DNA of 64,000 bases, taken from Pomphorhynchus laevis. Lineage: Eukaryota > Acanthocephala > Palaeacanthocephala > Echinorhynchida > Pomphorhynchidae. The notes under the pieces are model-generated. The model had not been told where the DNA came from, ran no database searches, and worked only from the letters and a program-made list of their open reading frames with translations. Location: positions 62,001 through 126,000 of the forward strand of contig WNNJ02001570.1 in NCBI GenBank assembly GCA_012934845.2. Direction: 5' to 3'. Position 1 is the first letter of the stretch. Each line of letters begins with the position of its first letter. Made by a program: the position numbers and the translations under genes. This document shows, piece by piece, positions 30,691 through 41,439 of the stretch.

Positions 30691-31423
30691 GTGCAGACAA
30701 TTTTCAACAATCAACATCCAACCATGATGCTATCTTAAACACGGTTTAATCGGAATTACAGGAAGACAATTGCATCAAATATATAGAGACTTAGGATCAA
30801 GAACATTTGGCATATACCCCTACACGAATCTGAAGAAGATGCAGTACAAATTTGACAAAAATAGGGACAATGCAAATTTTTCGGTATCAAATAACATTTC
30901 ACATCAAGATAATTTACATAATGCTAGCAAAATTAAAACTAATATTTTAAGCAGCTACACAGATGACTATGTTACTCATAAACAGAACTCTAATGATCTC
31001 CTTCCTGATAAATTTGTTGATGTTTTGGACAAAAGACTAGAGGCTGAGATTTACAAATATAGACGAATAAATAGTGAGGATTTAAATTATGAACTGAGAA
31101 AGCCTGTAACTTCATGCGATGCAAGTGTTGATGGCGATGGCAATTCCTCAGGCAGAACATCCAATATAAGAAAAGTAAGGTATCGGAATTACGACAAAAG
31201 TATGAATGTTATTTTGAGTGGAATTAAAGAGTCGTGTATGATCAATTCTCAAGTAAGAGTTGATAAAGACGTTTCTCGTGTGCGTACAGTATTTACCAGA
31301 CTTCTTAAGGAAGAAGATAAGAATGTAGCTATGAAGTTGCAAGTTCGGAGTTTGATTCGTCTTGGGAAGCGTACCACAGAGAAACCTCGCTTATTGAAGG
31401 TCGCCTTGAGTTCTGCTTGCTGA
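30691..31423 (+). pseudogene. LINE ORF1, C-terminal part
   Basis: Continues the ORF1 begun at 25937 after the Fam1 insertion. Open from 30770. The conserved C-terminal domain is recognisable: MNVILSGIKES, VRVDKDVSRVRTVF, SLIRLGKRTTEKPRLLKVAL, aligning with IRIKHDVDSVKQVL and LFRIGKKQDGTKPRLLKV of the ORF1 at 42817. The N-terminal linker is Asn/Asp/Ser-rich. It ends early after SSAC, with matching residues continuing in another frame to about 31560 (LRKAREDLHGRISKGETNL), so there is a frame change plus stops. Confidence 0.65.
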
Positions 31424-31574
31424 CCACGCTAAGATGAACCACGCTTCATCGTGGTTACCTCTTAAAAGATTCTACTATAAGAATACTGAGAGACATTAAT
31501 TATGATGATCGCTTGAAATTGAGGAAGGCTCGCGAGGATCTACATGGTAGAATAAGCAAAGGAGAGACGAATCT

Positions 31575-33841
31575 ATGCATAAGAAATTTTCAAGTAGTTC
31601 GGTGGCGACCATCAGTACGTTGGACCCCGCTTCCCCCAAACTAGAGAATGGGTTTTATTATGATTCCAATTTTGATGATTTAATTGATTTTTCTGAGGTA
31701 CATGCTAAAACTAACAAAACCTTTACGTTATCAGATACTTCGCTTCATATTGGTTACTCAAATGTTCGAAGCCTTCCATCTCAATTTCCTTTCGTGCTCG
31801 ACCATATTGCTGATAATTATTATGATATATTCTGTATTTCAGAATCTTGGTTACATAGTGGCTCTCTGATAATTTGTTTAATGTTGTAGATTATAAGTTA
31901 ATAAGAGCGGATCGCTCCCTTTGTATGCGAAGTGGATGAGTTGTATCATTCGTTCGACATGATCTCTCAACATCAAATATATCATATCTTTGTGATTCTG
32001 GGTGGTCATATGAGTGTATGTTTTTACTGTTAATAATCAATTGTTGAAATTAAATGTTTGTGTTGTTTATAGATCTCCATTTTTCACTCTGATAACAGAT
32101 CGGCATAAGGATTATTTATCTAATTTCTGTTCATCCCAACGATTTGTTCTTTTAAATGACTTCAACCTTCAGAATGTAGACTGGAATTTGATTTGGTATA
32201 AACCCTGCTTAGGCGTATCAAAACAATTTCGTGATTTATATCTTGCTGACCTACTTTTAGTGCAATATTGTAGAGAACCAACTCATGTCAACGGTGCTAC
32301 TCTAGATCTTGTGTTTACAAGATGTACTGGAGATATCGACAGTATGGCGTATTATCCTCCTCTTGGTAACAGTGATCACTGTGTTCTCACCGTTAAATTA
32401 GTGTCCAAGATCGCTTGTAGGTCAAAATTGGGTTATCTAAAACGAAATTGGACTCAGGTGGATACCCAACATCTCTTCCCTAATTTCTATAACATTTTGT
32501 ATCGTAGTTATTTTGTATCGTAGGTCTACTACTGTTTCAGATCTGCTGACCATTCTTTATAACGTTTTCTTAAATTTGTCAGATAAGTTCGCTCCGAAAT
32601 GGAAAACTTTCATTAATTCCACTCGACCTCAGTGTTTAATCACGAACTTCGTGCAGTGTTGAAACTGCGCAATACCCTGTGGGCTACTACTCAAACCCAA
32701 CCTGAAAACTTAGATAGGTACCGGTACGTGCGCAATCTCTGCAATAGATTGAAAATACAAAAGTGGATAGCATTTGAAGATGGTATTGCAAATTGCATCG
32801 GGAATCAACCAAAGCGTTTTTAATCATATGTGAACGATTCAAGGATACTTTCCTCTAATATAGCATTCATTACTTCAGGTGAATATGTTTATTCTACTGA
32901 GTCTGAAATTGCTGAATGCCTAGCGGACATTTTCCATTCTCGATCGACTATTGTTTCACATATTTACTCTTTAAAATGGTATCCCATTCGCAATATTACT
33001 TAGAATCTCGTTAAGCCAATCAATGCATCTGACGTATTGCACCTAATCACTAGGCTTGACCGATTTTGCTCTCCTGGTTCAGTGATATTTCACCTTACCT
33101 AATAAATGCTGTTTGACCTGCCATAAGTAGTGTGTTAGCTCATATATTTTCATTCACCCTGATCAGTTCGTGGATTCCTACAATATAGAAGTCTTCTATT
33201 GTTGTGCCAATGCCTAAAAGACAGCCAGCAACTTCTTGTTTAGATTTTCGCCCTATCAGTTTAACCAGTGTTCTCTCTAAATTACTAGAACGAGTTATTG
33301 CCAAAAGGCTACTCGAGCATCTAAACTTTAACAGCATTCTTACTGATTGTCAACACTGATTCAGACAAGGCCGTTTATGTCTATCTAACTTGCTTACCGC
33401 GAGAGAGTTGGATGGAAGTACTAAGCTCAGGACTTTGTCTCGACGTCGTATTTCTAGATTTTTCGAAAGCCTTTGATCGTTTTCCACATAAAGGTCTTGT
33501 GTCACTCTTAATTCACTACGGCGTCCCTCGTGTAATCTGCTCTTGGATTGAAAATTTTCTTTCATTGCGTACGTTTAAGGTAAGAGTTGGTGAGTCTTTA
33601 TCTGCAGAAAGAAGTATGTCGACAGGTGTCCCTCAGGGTTCTGCATTAGGTGTTAGTTGTGAAAGAGCGATTAAAAGCGCTACTCGTGCACTATATATTG
33701 TAAAACTCATCCCTTAAGATTACCACTAATGTCTTTAGAAATTTATTTAACAAGTTGGTTCGTCCACATTTAGAGTATGCAATTCAGGCTTCTTTCCCGG
33801 TCACCAAACAAGAAAGGACAGATATAGTCAGATATAGTCAG
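31575..33841 (+). pseudogene. LINE ORF2, endonuclease and RT, heavily broken
   Basis: Endonuclease pieces: HIGYSNVRSLPSQ and IFCISESWLHSG (31.74-31.87 kb), VCVVYRSPFF, LNDFNLQNVDW (Asn replaces the usual Gly of GDFN), LDLVFTRCTGD and GNSDHCVLTVKL (32.0-32.4 kb). RT pieces: CLDFRPISLTSVLSKLLERV, VFLDFSKAFDRFPHKG, STGVPQGSALG (33.2-33.65 kb). After motif B the frame jumps to CERAIKSATRALYIVK, so the region with the YADD box has been deleted. It ends VRPHLEYAIQASFPVTKQ at the Fam1 insertion. Same clade as 36865-39560. Confidence 0.8.
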
Positions 33842-35552
33842 TCCTTGGCTCGTTCCTCTACGCCTTGCAACATCAATGCTAATGATTATTCGTCATTTCT
33901 CCAGACTAAAGTATCCACGCTGCTCTCTCACACCCCGGTCTCCATCCTATCCCACTCTGCCCAATCTACTCTCATCCTTCCGGAACTCTTTCATCTTCTC
34001 CCTGTATCACCTACAGAAGTATCATCTGTCCTCATGTCCTTGCCCAACAAAACCTCACCTGCCGATCCCCTGCCTACCCACATATTAAAATCTATATGCT
34101 CATCGATATCCCCATTTCTCACAACCTTGTTTAACTCGTCCATCCGCAGTCGTATCTTCCCTTCACACTGGAAATCCGCAATCGTTTCGTCCCCTCCTTA
34201 AGAAACAATCGCTCGACCCCTCCCTTCCTTCTAGCTATCGCTCCATTTCACTACTCCCTACTCTTTCTAAGCTCTTAGAACGCCTCATCTTAATACAAAT
34301 CAACGCTTATCTCTCCTCATCCAATCTGTACCCTCCTTTCCAATCCGCTTTCCGCTCTAATCACTCGACAGAAATCGCATGCATAAAAGTGTACAACGAC
34401 TTACTCATTTCTCGAGACAAGGCTCTATATAGTGTTCTCATCTCCCTGGACCTCTCCTCCGCATTCGACATTGTCGACCACTCCGTCCTCCTTTCTCGCC
34501 TTCGTTATGATTACGGCTTTTCTTCCTCCTCCGTAGCTTGGTTCGCCTCATATCTATCCGACCGTTCCTTTCGCGTCTGTTCTAATTCATCATCCTCCCC
34601 TCCCATCCCTATTTTTTGCGGGGTTCCACAAGGTTCAGTCCTAGGTCCCCTGCTTTTCTCTCTTTTGCTTGGCGATCTCTCTCCATTTATCAAACCTTAC
34701 TCCTTTAACGTCATGCAATACGCCGATGACATTCTAATCTATGCTCATGCACCCGCACATCGCATACACGACATCGCCATTTCTGCCTCCAACTGTCTCT
34801 CTTCTATCTACAAGCGTCTCTCCAATCTCCATCTCGTTCTAAACGCCGAAAAGTCCAAAATAATGTGGATCCTTCCCAGTAAATTAAGCATATCTCCTCC
34901 CATTGTATCTTTTGCCTCATCGATCATCCCTGTAGTCCACAATCTCACTTTCTTAGGCTTCCATTTCGATGATCACCTTTCCCTTAAACCCTTCGTCCGT
35001 GACAAGGTCCGCTCGTCTAACTTAATTCTTCGTGACATCCGCCGTATCCGCCCCCTTATCGACTTCCGTTCTTGTATGTCTCTTCTTTCATCGCTTCTTT
35101 TCCCTAAAATCGATTACTGCCTTAGCCTTTTCGCCAATTCTCCAAAATCCATCATCCTACCCCTACAACGAATAATCAACACCGCCGTTCGAGTGCTCTT
35201 TCGCCTCCGTCGCTTCGACCACACATCCACATATTTTGCCCAACTCTCCTGGCCCACCATCCACATCCGCATCAAACTCCGCCTTCTTCTCATTACTTTT
35301 CGTCTCATCGCTGTCGGCTCCCCATCGTTCATCAACCTTCCTTTCTTAGACGATACTCGCCCCACCTCGCTATCGCTTCGTTCCTGTCATACCCTCTTAC
35401 TCCACGTTCCTAATTACTCCAACAACTACGGTCTCCGATCCTTCCTCGTCGCCGCCTCACTCGCCTGGAATCAACTCCCTCTCGACGTCCGCCGCGCTCC
35501 CTCTTTTATCACATTCAAACACCTCCTCCGTTCACACCTTCTCGACGCCTGA
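33842..35552 (+). pseudogene. Fam1 ORF2 C-terminal part, one frameshift
   Basis: Encodes RT and C-terminus of ORF2: LDLSSAFDIVDH, CGVPQGSVLGPLLF, QYADDILIYAHAP, SLAWNQLPLDVRR, ending HLLRSHLLDA. Relative to copy A there is one extra T near 34185 (AATCGTTTCG against AATCGTTCG) that breaks the frame; the rest is open from 34389. The missing N-terminal 400 residues include the whole endonuclease, so it was dead on arrival. Confidence 0.9.
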
Positions 35553-35584
35553 TTCACAGTTTTGTTTTTGTTGTGGTCATGTAA

Positions 35585-35600
35585 GCGTGCGCTGGCACGC
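35585..35600 (+). other. 3' hairpin of Fam1 and Fam2 LINEs
   Basis: Stem-loop GCGTGC-GCTG-GCACGC here, followed by ATTTGCCAC. Equivalent hairpins: 5698-5713, 14711-14726, 26175-26190, 40380-40395 and 40751-40766 (Fam1); 20939-20955, 61077-61093 and 62980-62996 (Fam2). Fam2 arms are GCGTAC/GTACGC, so one pair changes on both sides. In the last copy one side alone changed, leaving a G-U pair. Probably the RNA structure bound by the RT. Confidence 0.8.
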
Positions 35601-35634
35601 ATTTGCCACTTTAAAATAAATCTTTTTTTTTTCT

Positions 35635-36150
35635 AAGGCGAGGTTCTCGTTTATGTTCGAGATTAGAGTATGCATCTCGATTAGATTTGCTAAGAATTCA
35701 ACCGATGTCATCACGATTTTTTTGACTTGATAGGAATGTATGCGCTTGTTCACCGGTTGGATGGTTATCAGAGTGGTTCGATCACAATATGTTCATCGAT
35801 TTTGAGAGGTCACATCAAAACTGTCTATAAAATAAGAAATGGTAGGTATCCAAAATGCTAGAGACTGTCCCACAGGGTATTTAATGTGTGGAATTCTCTG
35901 CCTGATAGAATTGCTTCCTTCCGGAGTCCGCGTTTGTTCAAAAAATTATTAAAGAAATGGATCATCAAGAAGACGAGAAACAATTCATGGACATTTTTGC
36001 ATTGATTTTTTTGGCTTGTTGATTTCTTTTTCTTCGTTTCATATTTTTTAGTTTCACCTTTTTTTTCAAACTGTAATCAGGCAAAATAGCTACATTTCGC
36101 AGGTTACCCTAAAAGGTTTACGTTGGTTTATAATTTTATTTTTAATAATA
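35635..36150 (+). pseudogene. LINE ORF2 C-terminus and 3' UTR
   Basis: Resumes the old LINE: LRRGSRLC at 35635, STDVIT near 35700 and FNVWNSLPDRIASFRSPRLF near 35880, matching LRRGSRLCIG, PTDVIT and INMWNSLPEEVVAAPS in the LINE at 36865. It has frame changes. The 3' end is T-rich and ends near TTAATAATAACG. Confidence 0.7.
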
Positions 36151-36864
36151 ACGATTTTAAGCGGTCGTATGTGAAATAATCGACATTGCTGATTTCAGTA
36201 CGTAATTGGCTTTCTCCTTGTTGGACGTGAAGGTCGTAGACACACAGAGGCGGCCCGAACCAGTTCAAACGAGATTATTTTTTCAGCAGCGAGGTTAAGA
36301 CTTGTAATAATAATATCCGATGCTGAATAATTCAAAGTACAGCTTATACGTTGGATGAGTTGCGAACGTACTCCTTTGCTGGTGAAGTACCTGTGGTGTA
36401 AATCTTTCTACTAATGTGTTTTTTTTATCTTATCTTTGTGTTTTTGTTTCATTTTGATTTTTTTTCTGTTGTAGTTTTCTGTGAGCGGTCAAAACAGCAA
36501 TCTTCAGCTATAGACCTGAAGTATAAATAAATAAATGATAACAAGGCGAGAAAATAAACATTCGTTCTCAATTTTAGAGAGCAACTCGTTGAGCGATAGG
36601 CCAAAATTTTACTACCTATATACTGTGTTTTATTATTATGTTTACAGCAGCAACGGAGCATAAGCTCGTAACACGAGCAGTAATAATAAAAAATAAACAC
36701 AAACACAAAAACATAAATAAGTCATTAGAAAAACGAAGATCGTTCAATTTCTTATTGACTTCTGCTTTTAAATTGCTGAAGATCTCGTATATATTTTGTT
36801 TTATTTTGTATGCTATTTCTAGATGCTTGATAATGAATGACCGGCTTCAATGACTTCGATCGTC
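36151..36864. other. No gene recognised
   Basis: AT-rich DNA with short ORFs on both strands that resemble nothing known and overlap each other. No repeat copy elsewhere in the window was noticed. Confidence 0.5.
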
Positions 36865-39442
36865 GGCTTCACTCGGTCATCGAATCCGAGAGAAGGAATT
36901 TGCGACTTTTTTCATTAGATTTTCTGCGTCCTTTACCGTTCTTCTGCGTCCTTTACCGTTCTCCGTCCTATGAATTAAGATACGACTCTCTTAAATCACA
37001 TTTGCTGAGTTTATCTTCGTATCCTCTGATTTTGCTCCTGGGTGACTTCAATATCCCCCAAATAGACTGGAAAAATAGTCATTCACGACCAATTCACGGA
37101 ATTGGGAAAGTACTGAGTGACTTTCTGTTACTCGAGATGCTACTAGTTCAACATATTAAAGAACCTACTTGTGTGACAGGGACGCCTTCTATACTCGATT
37201 TGGTCTTTACTAAGTGTTTGGGTGACGTTTCAGGTGTTCGTTATGACGCACCAATTGGCAATAGCGATCACTGTGTACTCTCCATGCGGCTGTCGCTGTT
37301 CAACAGAGCCTCACAAAACTCTAATTTTAAAAAACGTTGTTGGGTAGGTGTTGATGCTAATCAACTAGCTGCAAGCTTCCCAAAAAATATCTGTGATAGT
37401 CTTCGTATCCACTTCGGTTTGGAGGTTCCTGTAGTCTTTGATCTGCTCCATGATGAATTGATGCGAATTTCTGATATCTTTGCTCCGCTACGTGCCTGCA
37501 AGTTCAAGCATGGACATCCTCCTTGGTTCGACAGAGAGCTTCTTGATGCTATAAGATCCCGCAACAAATTGTGGCGCGAATTTAGGCGTTCTTCTGCTTC
37601 AAAACGTGCCTACATCGACTCTCGGAACTTATGCAATCGGCTAAAATTTCAGAAACGCTATTCGTACGAAGATAGTATCGCCAGGGATGCATCTTTGAAT
37701 CCTAGGAGGTTTTGGTCTTATGTAAGAAACAACAGACCACTTGTCGCCACAATTAGCTCAATCCAAACGCCAACTGAAACTTTGACCGATCCGTCTCTAA
37801 TCGCCCAACATTTAGCTGATGGCTTCTTGGTACAGGCTTTGACCTCTAACAAACTGCATGACTTTAGTTGGAAGTATGTTCCGGTTGCTCATCGGTGTTG
37901 TGTTCGTCCACTCAGAGTGGATGAGGTGTTGAACGAGGTTATGAAGCTCGATTCGTTTACATCTCCGGGACCAGACAATATCGCCCCCTTCCTCGTCAAA
38001 TCCCTAGCGAACGAACTGAGCAATGATTTAACTATGTTTTTCAGATACAGCTTAGACACATCTTGGATTCCTGACAGTTGGAAGTGTGCAATTGTGGTGC
38101 CTATTCCCAAAAAGCATCCTGCTAGCTTTTGCGCGGACTTTCGGCCCATTAGCTTAACTAGCGTATTCTGCAAACTTTTAGAAAGAATCATTGCTAGTAG
38201 AATCAGGGATCATTTGGATCGTAATCACATATTGGTTGAATCTCAACATGGTTTCAGGATCGGACGTTCATGCCTTACTAACCTACTAACTGCGCGTGAA
38301 AAATGGGCTGATGCTCTGGGGGCTGGGTTTCAGGTTCATACAGTATTCCTTGATTTTTCGAAAGCTTTTGATAGGGTACCACACGACGGCATAGTGTCTT
38401 TACTGTATCACTATGGACTTCATTCATATATTTGTGAGTGGGTCAGGGAATTTCTATCGAATAGGTCTTTCCGAGTTTGTGTGGGGGGGCGTGTTTTCTT
38501 ATTCGGTAAATATTAATTCTGGCGTACCGCAGGGATCAGTCCTTGGCCCACTGCTCTTTATAATCTTCATTAATGATCTGCTACTCCGCTTATCATGCTC
38601 TCATCTAGCGTTTGCAGACGATCTAAAGATTTGGTCGATCATTAGAAGTCCTGCTGATCGAGTATCGTTACAAAATGATCTAAACTCCTTGATCAAGTGG
38701 TGCGATTCTACCGGACTACGGTTGAATGTTGATAAATGTGTCCTCATGCAACTAGGTTGCCCTATTGAAACTCTAAGGTACTTTATTGGAGAATATGGTT
38801 TTAAAGGAAGTGTCTCATCATAAGGATTTAGGGATTATTGTTCATAGATCCTTGAAAACAAAGTTGAACACCGACTTCTTTCTAGGTAAAGCTACTAGGG
38901 CGTTATATTGTATTAAAAATACATTCCTCAGGTTAAGCTGTCACATGTTCAAGAGGTTATTCATCTCCATCGTCAGGCCACACTTGGAGTACTGCATTCA
39001 GGCTTGTTTCCCTGTCACTAAGCAAGATTTATTAGACCTGGAGTCTATTCTTAGGCGCGGATCGAGGCTCTGTATTGGCTTAAGTGGTATTGACTATTAT
39101 GTACGTCTAAGTCGTATTGGGATGTTGTCGGTACGTGAGAGGTTCATATCCTTGGAAATGCTATGTATATGGCATATGTCGAATGATGTGGTAGGTTATC
39201 CCACCGATGTAATCACTAGGCGGGTAGATCAGTTGCGGGGACATAGCAGAGTCTTGTATAAATTTAGATTTGGCAGATTACCAAAAGTGTATAGACTCTC
39301 AAGAAGAGGAATTAACATGTGGAATTCGTTGCCTGAGGAAGTCGTTGCAGCCCCCAGTTTGAGAACGTTTAAATCACGATGCTACAAATGGATACATGAA
39401 CAATGCCGCCATTCAACACTACCACTGGAATACCCTAATTAG
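36865..39442 (+). pseudogene. LINE ORF2, nearly complete, two frame breaks
   Basis: Endonuclease part: CVLYRSPSYELR, LLLGDFNIPQIDW, LDLVFTKCLGD, IGNSDHCVLSMRL. RT: DFRPISLTSVFCKLLERI, VFLDFSKAFDRVPHDG, NSGVPQGSVLGPLLF, FADDLKIWSI. C-terminus: RPHLEYCIQACFPVTK, LRRGSRLCIG, INMWNSLPEEVVAAPSL. The frame changes at a run of seven G near 38481-38487, between motifs A and B, and again near 38790 (IGENMVLKEVSHHKDLGI resumes in the third frame). Apart from these two single-base events the ORF is open, so it decayed recently or the assembly has indel errors. Confidence 0.88.
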
Positions 39443-39560
39443 CTACGTTGACTGACCATTTGTTTTTGTTTTATTTTTTATTTTTTTTTGGACTCTGCCT
39501 GAATAGCCTTTTGGCTTTGGTATGTATTGGAATAATAATGAATAATTTTTTATTTGTCAA
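36865..39560 (+). mobile_element. CR1-like LINE, 5'-truncated, two frameshifts
   Basis: Plus-strand LINE lacking the first strands of the endonuclease. 3' UTR with ACTCTGCCTGAATAGCC and a tail of AATAATGAATAAT. A 20-bp segment is duplicated in tandem at 36921-36960 near its start (TTCTGCGTCCTTTACCG). ORF2 is otherwise nearly complete, which makes it the best guide to the decayed LINE at 25937-36150. Confidence 0.88.
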
Positions 39561-39976
39561 CTTTTTTTTACCACGTTTTGTAAGCTACATGAGCTTGTAG
39601 CTAATTTCCTGTTGTTTGTTATAATGAGATGAATGACATTAAAAGAAACGTCAATGCAACCATGATTAGCTTTTAGGATGGATATTCGGAACATAGATAA
39701 CATGCACACTCAAGAACGTAATATTTAAGTGATTAAATGTACTTTATAGAAAGATCATTGGTGTCAATACGTCATGATACAGTAAAGAATATGCAGCCTA
39801 ATGTTTGTTCTAAGAGTAAATCAACTAATAGATATGACTTGTGTAGAATCCCGACGAGTATTATGACTACAAGGGAAAATTGTTTTCATTATAACACTAC
39901 ATTAAACATTGAATCATAAATTATTGCGTTAATTTTCCAATCGAAGGAAAGTTAAATTTGGGAGAAATTTGTTTCT
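39561..39976. other. No gene recognised
   Basis: Short region between LINE tails. A 60-codon ORF at 39737-39919 has no recognisable motif and looks like chance. Confidence 0.5.
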
Positions 39977-40426
39977 CCGCCGTTCGAGTGCTTATACGTC
40001 TCCACCGCTTTGACCACACATCCACATATCTTGCTTAACTCTCCTGACCCATTATCCACATCCGCATACAACTCTGCCTTCTTATCCTAACTTCTCGTCT
40101 CATCGCTGTCGGATCCCCATCGTTCATCAACTTCTCTTTATTAGACAACATTCGTCGCACATCTCTATCACTGCGTTCCCGTAATTCTCTCATACTCTAC
40201 GTTCCAAATTATTCTAACAACTACGGTCTCCGATCCTTCCTCGTTGCCACCCCACTCGCCTGGAATCACCTCTCTTTCGACGTCCGCCGCGCTCCTTCCT
40301 TTGTCACATTCAAATATCGCTACCGTTCTCACCTTCTCGACACCTGATTTAGATTTTTGTTTTGTTCGTGGTCATGTAAGCGTGCGCGAGCACGCATTTG
40401 CCACGTAAAAATAAATCTTTTTTTTT
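39977..40426 (+). mobile_element. Fam1 LINE 3' fragment
   Basis: 5'-truncated Fam1 tail starting at the equivalent of CCGCCGTTCGAGTGC in ORF2, several substitutions and stops, with the hairpin at 40380-40395 (GCGTGC-GCGA-GCACGC), ATTTGCCAC and a run of T. More diverged than copies A, C and L. Confidence 0.88.
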
Positions 40427-40486
40427 AATTAGTGAAATGTCGAAAATTTGCATTAATTATTATTCTTATACCACCTAGAGTGACAA

Positions 40487-40517
40487 CAAGATCCTCCACT
40501 CTTCGTGGAGGATCTTG
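40487..40517. repeat. Perfect hairpin, 13-bp stem
   Basis: CAAGATCCTCCAC, loop TCTTC, then the exact inverse. GC-richer than its surroundings. It lies between a Fam1 tail and the end of an old LINE; no T-run follows. Function unknown. Confidence 0.8.
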
Positions 40518-40664
40518 AGACATGGGCTTCATATTTAAAAGCGATAAGCGGTCATGGTAGGGAAGGTCCCGTAAATCTGAAACTTATTTGTTCTTTTTAT
40601 GAGTACTCTCTCTATCTGAAGATCTTCTTTTCTAGTTACTGGAGACAACACGTCGGACAATACA

Positions 40665-40722
40665 TTATTATGTTTCCAACATAAGTGTTGAACAGGAATA
40701 GGAAGTTTTCTAATGTGAGACG
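40665..40722. repeat. 58-bp direct repeat flanking a Fam1 fragment
   Basis: Matches 40946-41003 with seven differences in 58 positions. Both copies encode the same LINE thumb segment (LTLENFLFLFNTYVGN / LTVENFPFMFNAYVGN). Either a very long target duplication or an older tandem duplication hit by the insertion. Confidence 0.8.
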
Positions 40723-40938
40723 AAAAAAGATTTATTTTAACGTGGCAAATGCGTGCCAGCGCACGCTTACATGACCACAACAAAACAAAATGTAAAACAT
40801 GTATCGAGAAGGTGTGAAAGGAGGAGGTGTTTGAATGTGATAAAGGAGGGAGCGCGGCGGACGTCGAGAGGGAGTTGATTCTAGGCGAGTCAGGCAGCGA
40901 CGAGGAAGGATCGGAGACCGTAGTTGTTGGAGTAATTG
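40723..40938 (-). mobile_element. Fam1 LINE 3' fragment
   Basis: About 215 bp of the Fam1 3' end, hairpin at 40751-40766, about 3-4 percent different from copy A by eye, oligo-T end at 40723-40728 (seen as A on the plus strand). Confidence 0.88.
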
Positions 40939-41439
40939 GAGTAATTTATTATGTTTCCAACATAAGCGTTGAACATAAATGGAAAGTTTTCTACAGTGAG
41001 ACGGATAATGTATCTCCTGATAACACATAATATTCTCAAAGCTTTGGAACATATCGCGTCAGTGTTCATTATCGTTTTCAAGTTGTTTGAAAGAATTATT
41101 CCCCAATCATTGATGTGGTCAACAAGAGGTAAAACGACAGAAGCGATGAAATAGCGATGATCACCGAATTTATGGCCAATATGCATTGCGGTACATGTAG
41201 TTATGCTTAATCTAATTTTTGGGTGCTGATTTCCGAGGAGGTCCCCTCGGAAACCCCCATCCAATCGGAAAGTGAATCTCCTACACGGCCTGCAGATTTT
41301 CGATTCCAAAGATAAGATGCGAACCAGGACAAGATGTGTGGGTCAAATCCATAAGCGGTAAGTTTTCACAACAGCATGATATGGTCTACCGATGTGGACC
41401 ATACTGATGTGGCACCTGATACCAGACCTTCGCGAACAA

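Larger units (their letters stand above)
33842..35634 (+). mobile_element. Fam1 LINE, 5'-truncated copy L
   Basis: Starts near ORF2 residue 398 and runs to the hairpin at 35585-35600 and an oligo-T tail. Almost identical to copies A and C. It inserted into the old LINE between QERTDI and LRRGSRLC. A 10-bp repeat GATATAGTCA lies twice at 33821-33840 beside the junction, but no true target duplication is seen. Confidence 0.93.
25937..36150 (+). mobile_element. Old CR1-like LINE split by two Fam1 insertions
   Basis: One plus-strand LINE in four pieces: ORF1 start (25937-26144), ORF1 end and ORF2 (30691-33841), and ORF2 end plus 3' UTR (35635-36150). Fam1 copies at 26145-30684 and 33842-35634 separate them. 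Joining the flanks at the first insertion restores one frame (MVS then CADNFQQ), and at the second QERTDI is followed by LRRGSRLC, as in the LINE at 36865-39560. It contains several internal stops and at least one large deletion after RT motif B. Inactive. Confidence 0.72.
40530..41430 (-). mobile_element. CR1-like LINE fragment, interrupted by a Fam1 tail
   Basis: Minus-strand ORF2 remains: STSVDHIMLL, FDPHILSWFASYLWNRKSAG (RT after motif A), WGIILSNNLKTI, ICSKALRILCVIRRYI, LENFLFLFNTYVGNIIMYCP and CLQ (thumb). Frame breaks and stops are frequent. The RT core with YADD is not visible. A Fam1 tail sits inside the thumb region. Confidence 0.6.

Noticed and set aside
36449-36853. ORFs on both strands at 36449-36706 and 36638-36853
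   Set aside because: They overlap each other, are low in complexity and resemble nothing; treated as non-coding.
39737-39919. 60-codon ORF as a small gene
   Set aside because: No motif, no neighbour relation, ordinary length for chance in this DNA.
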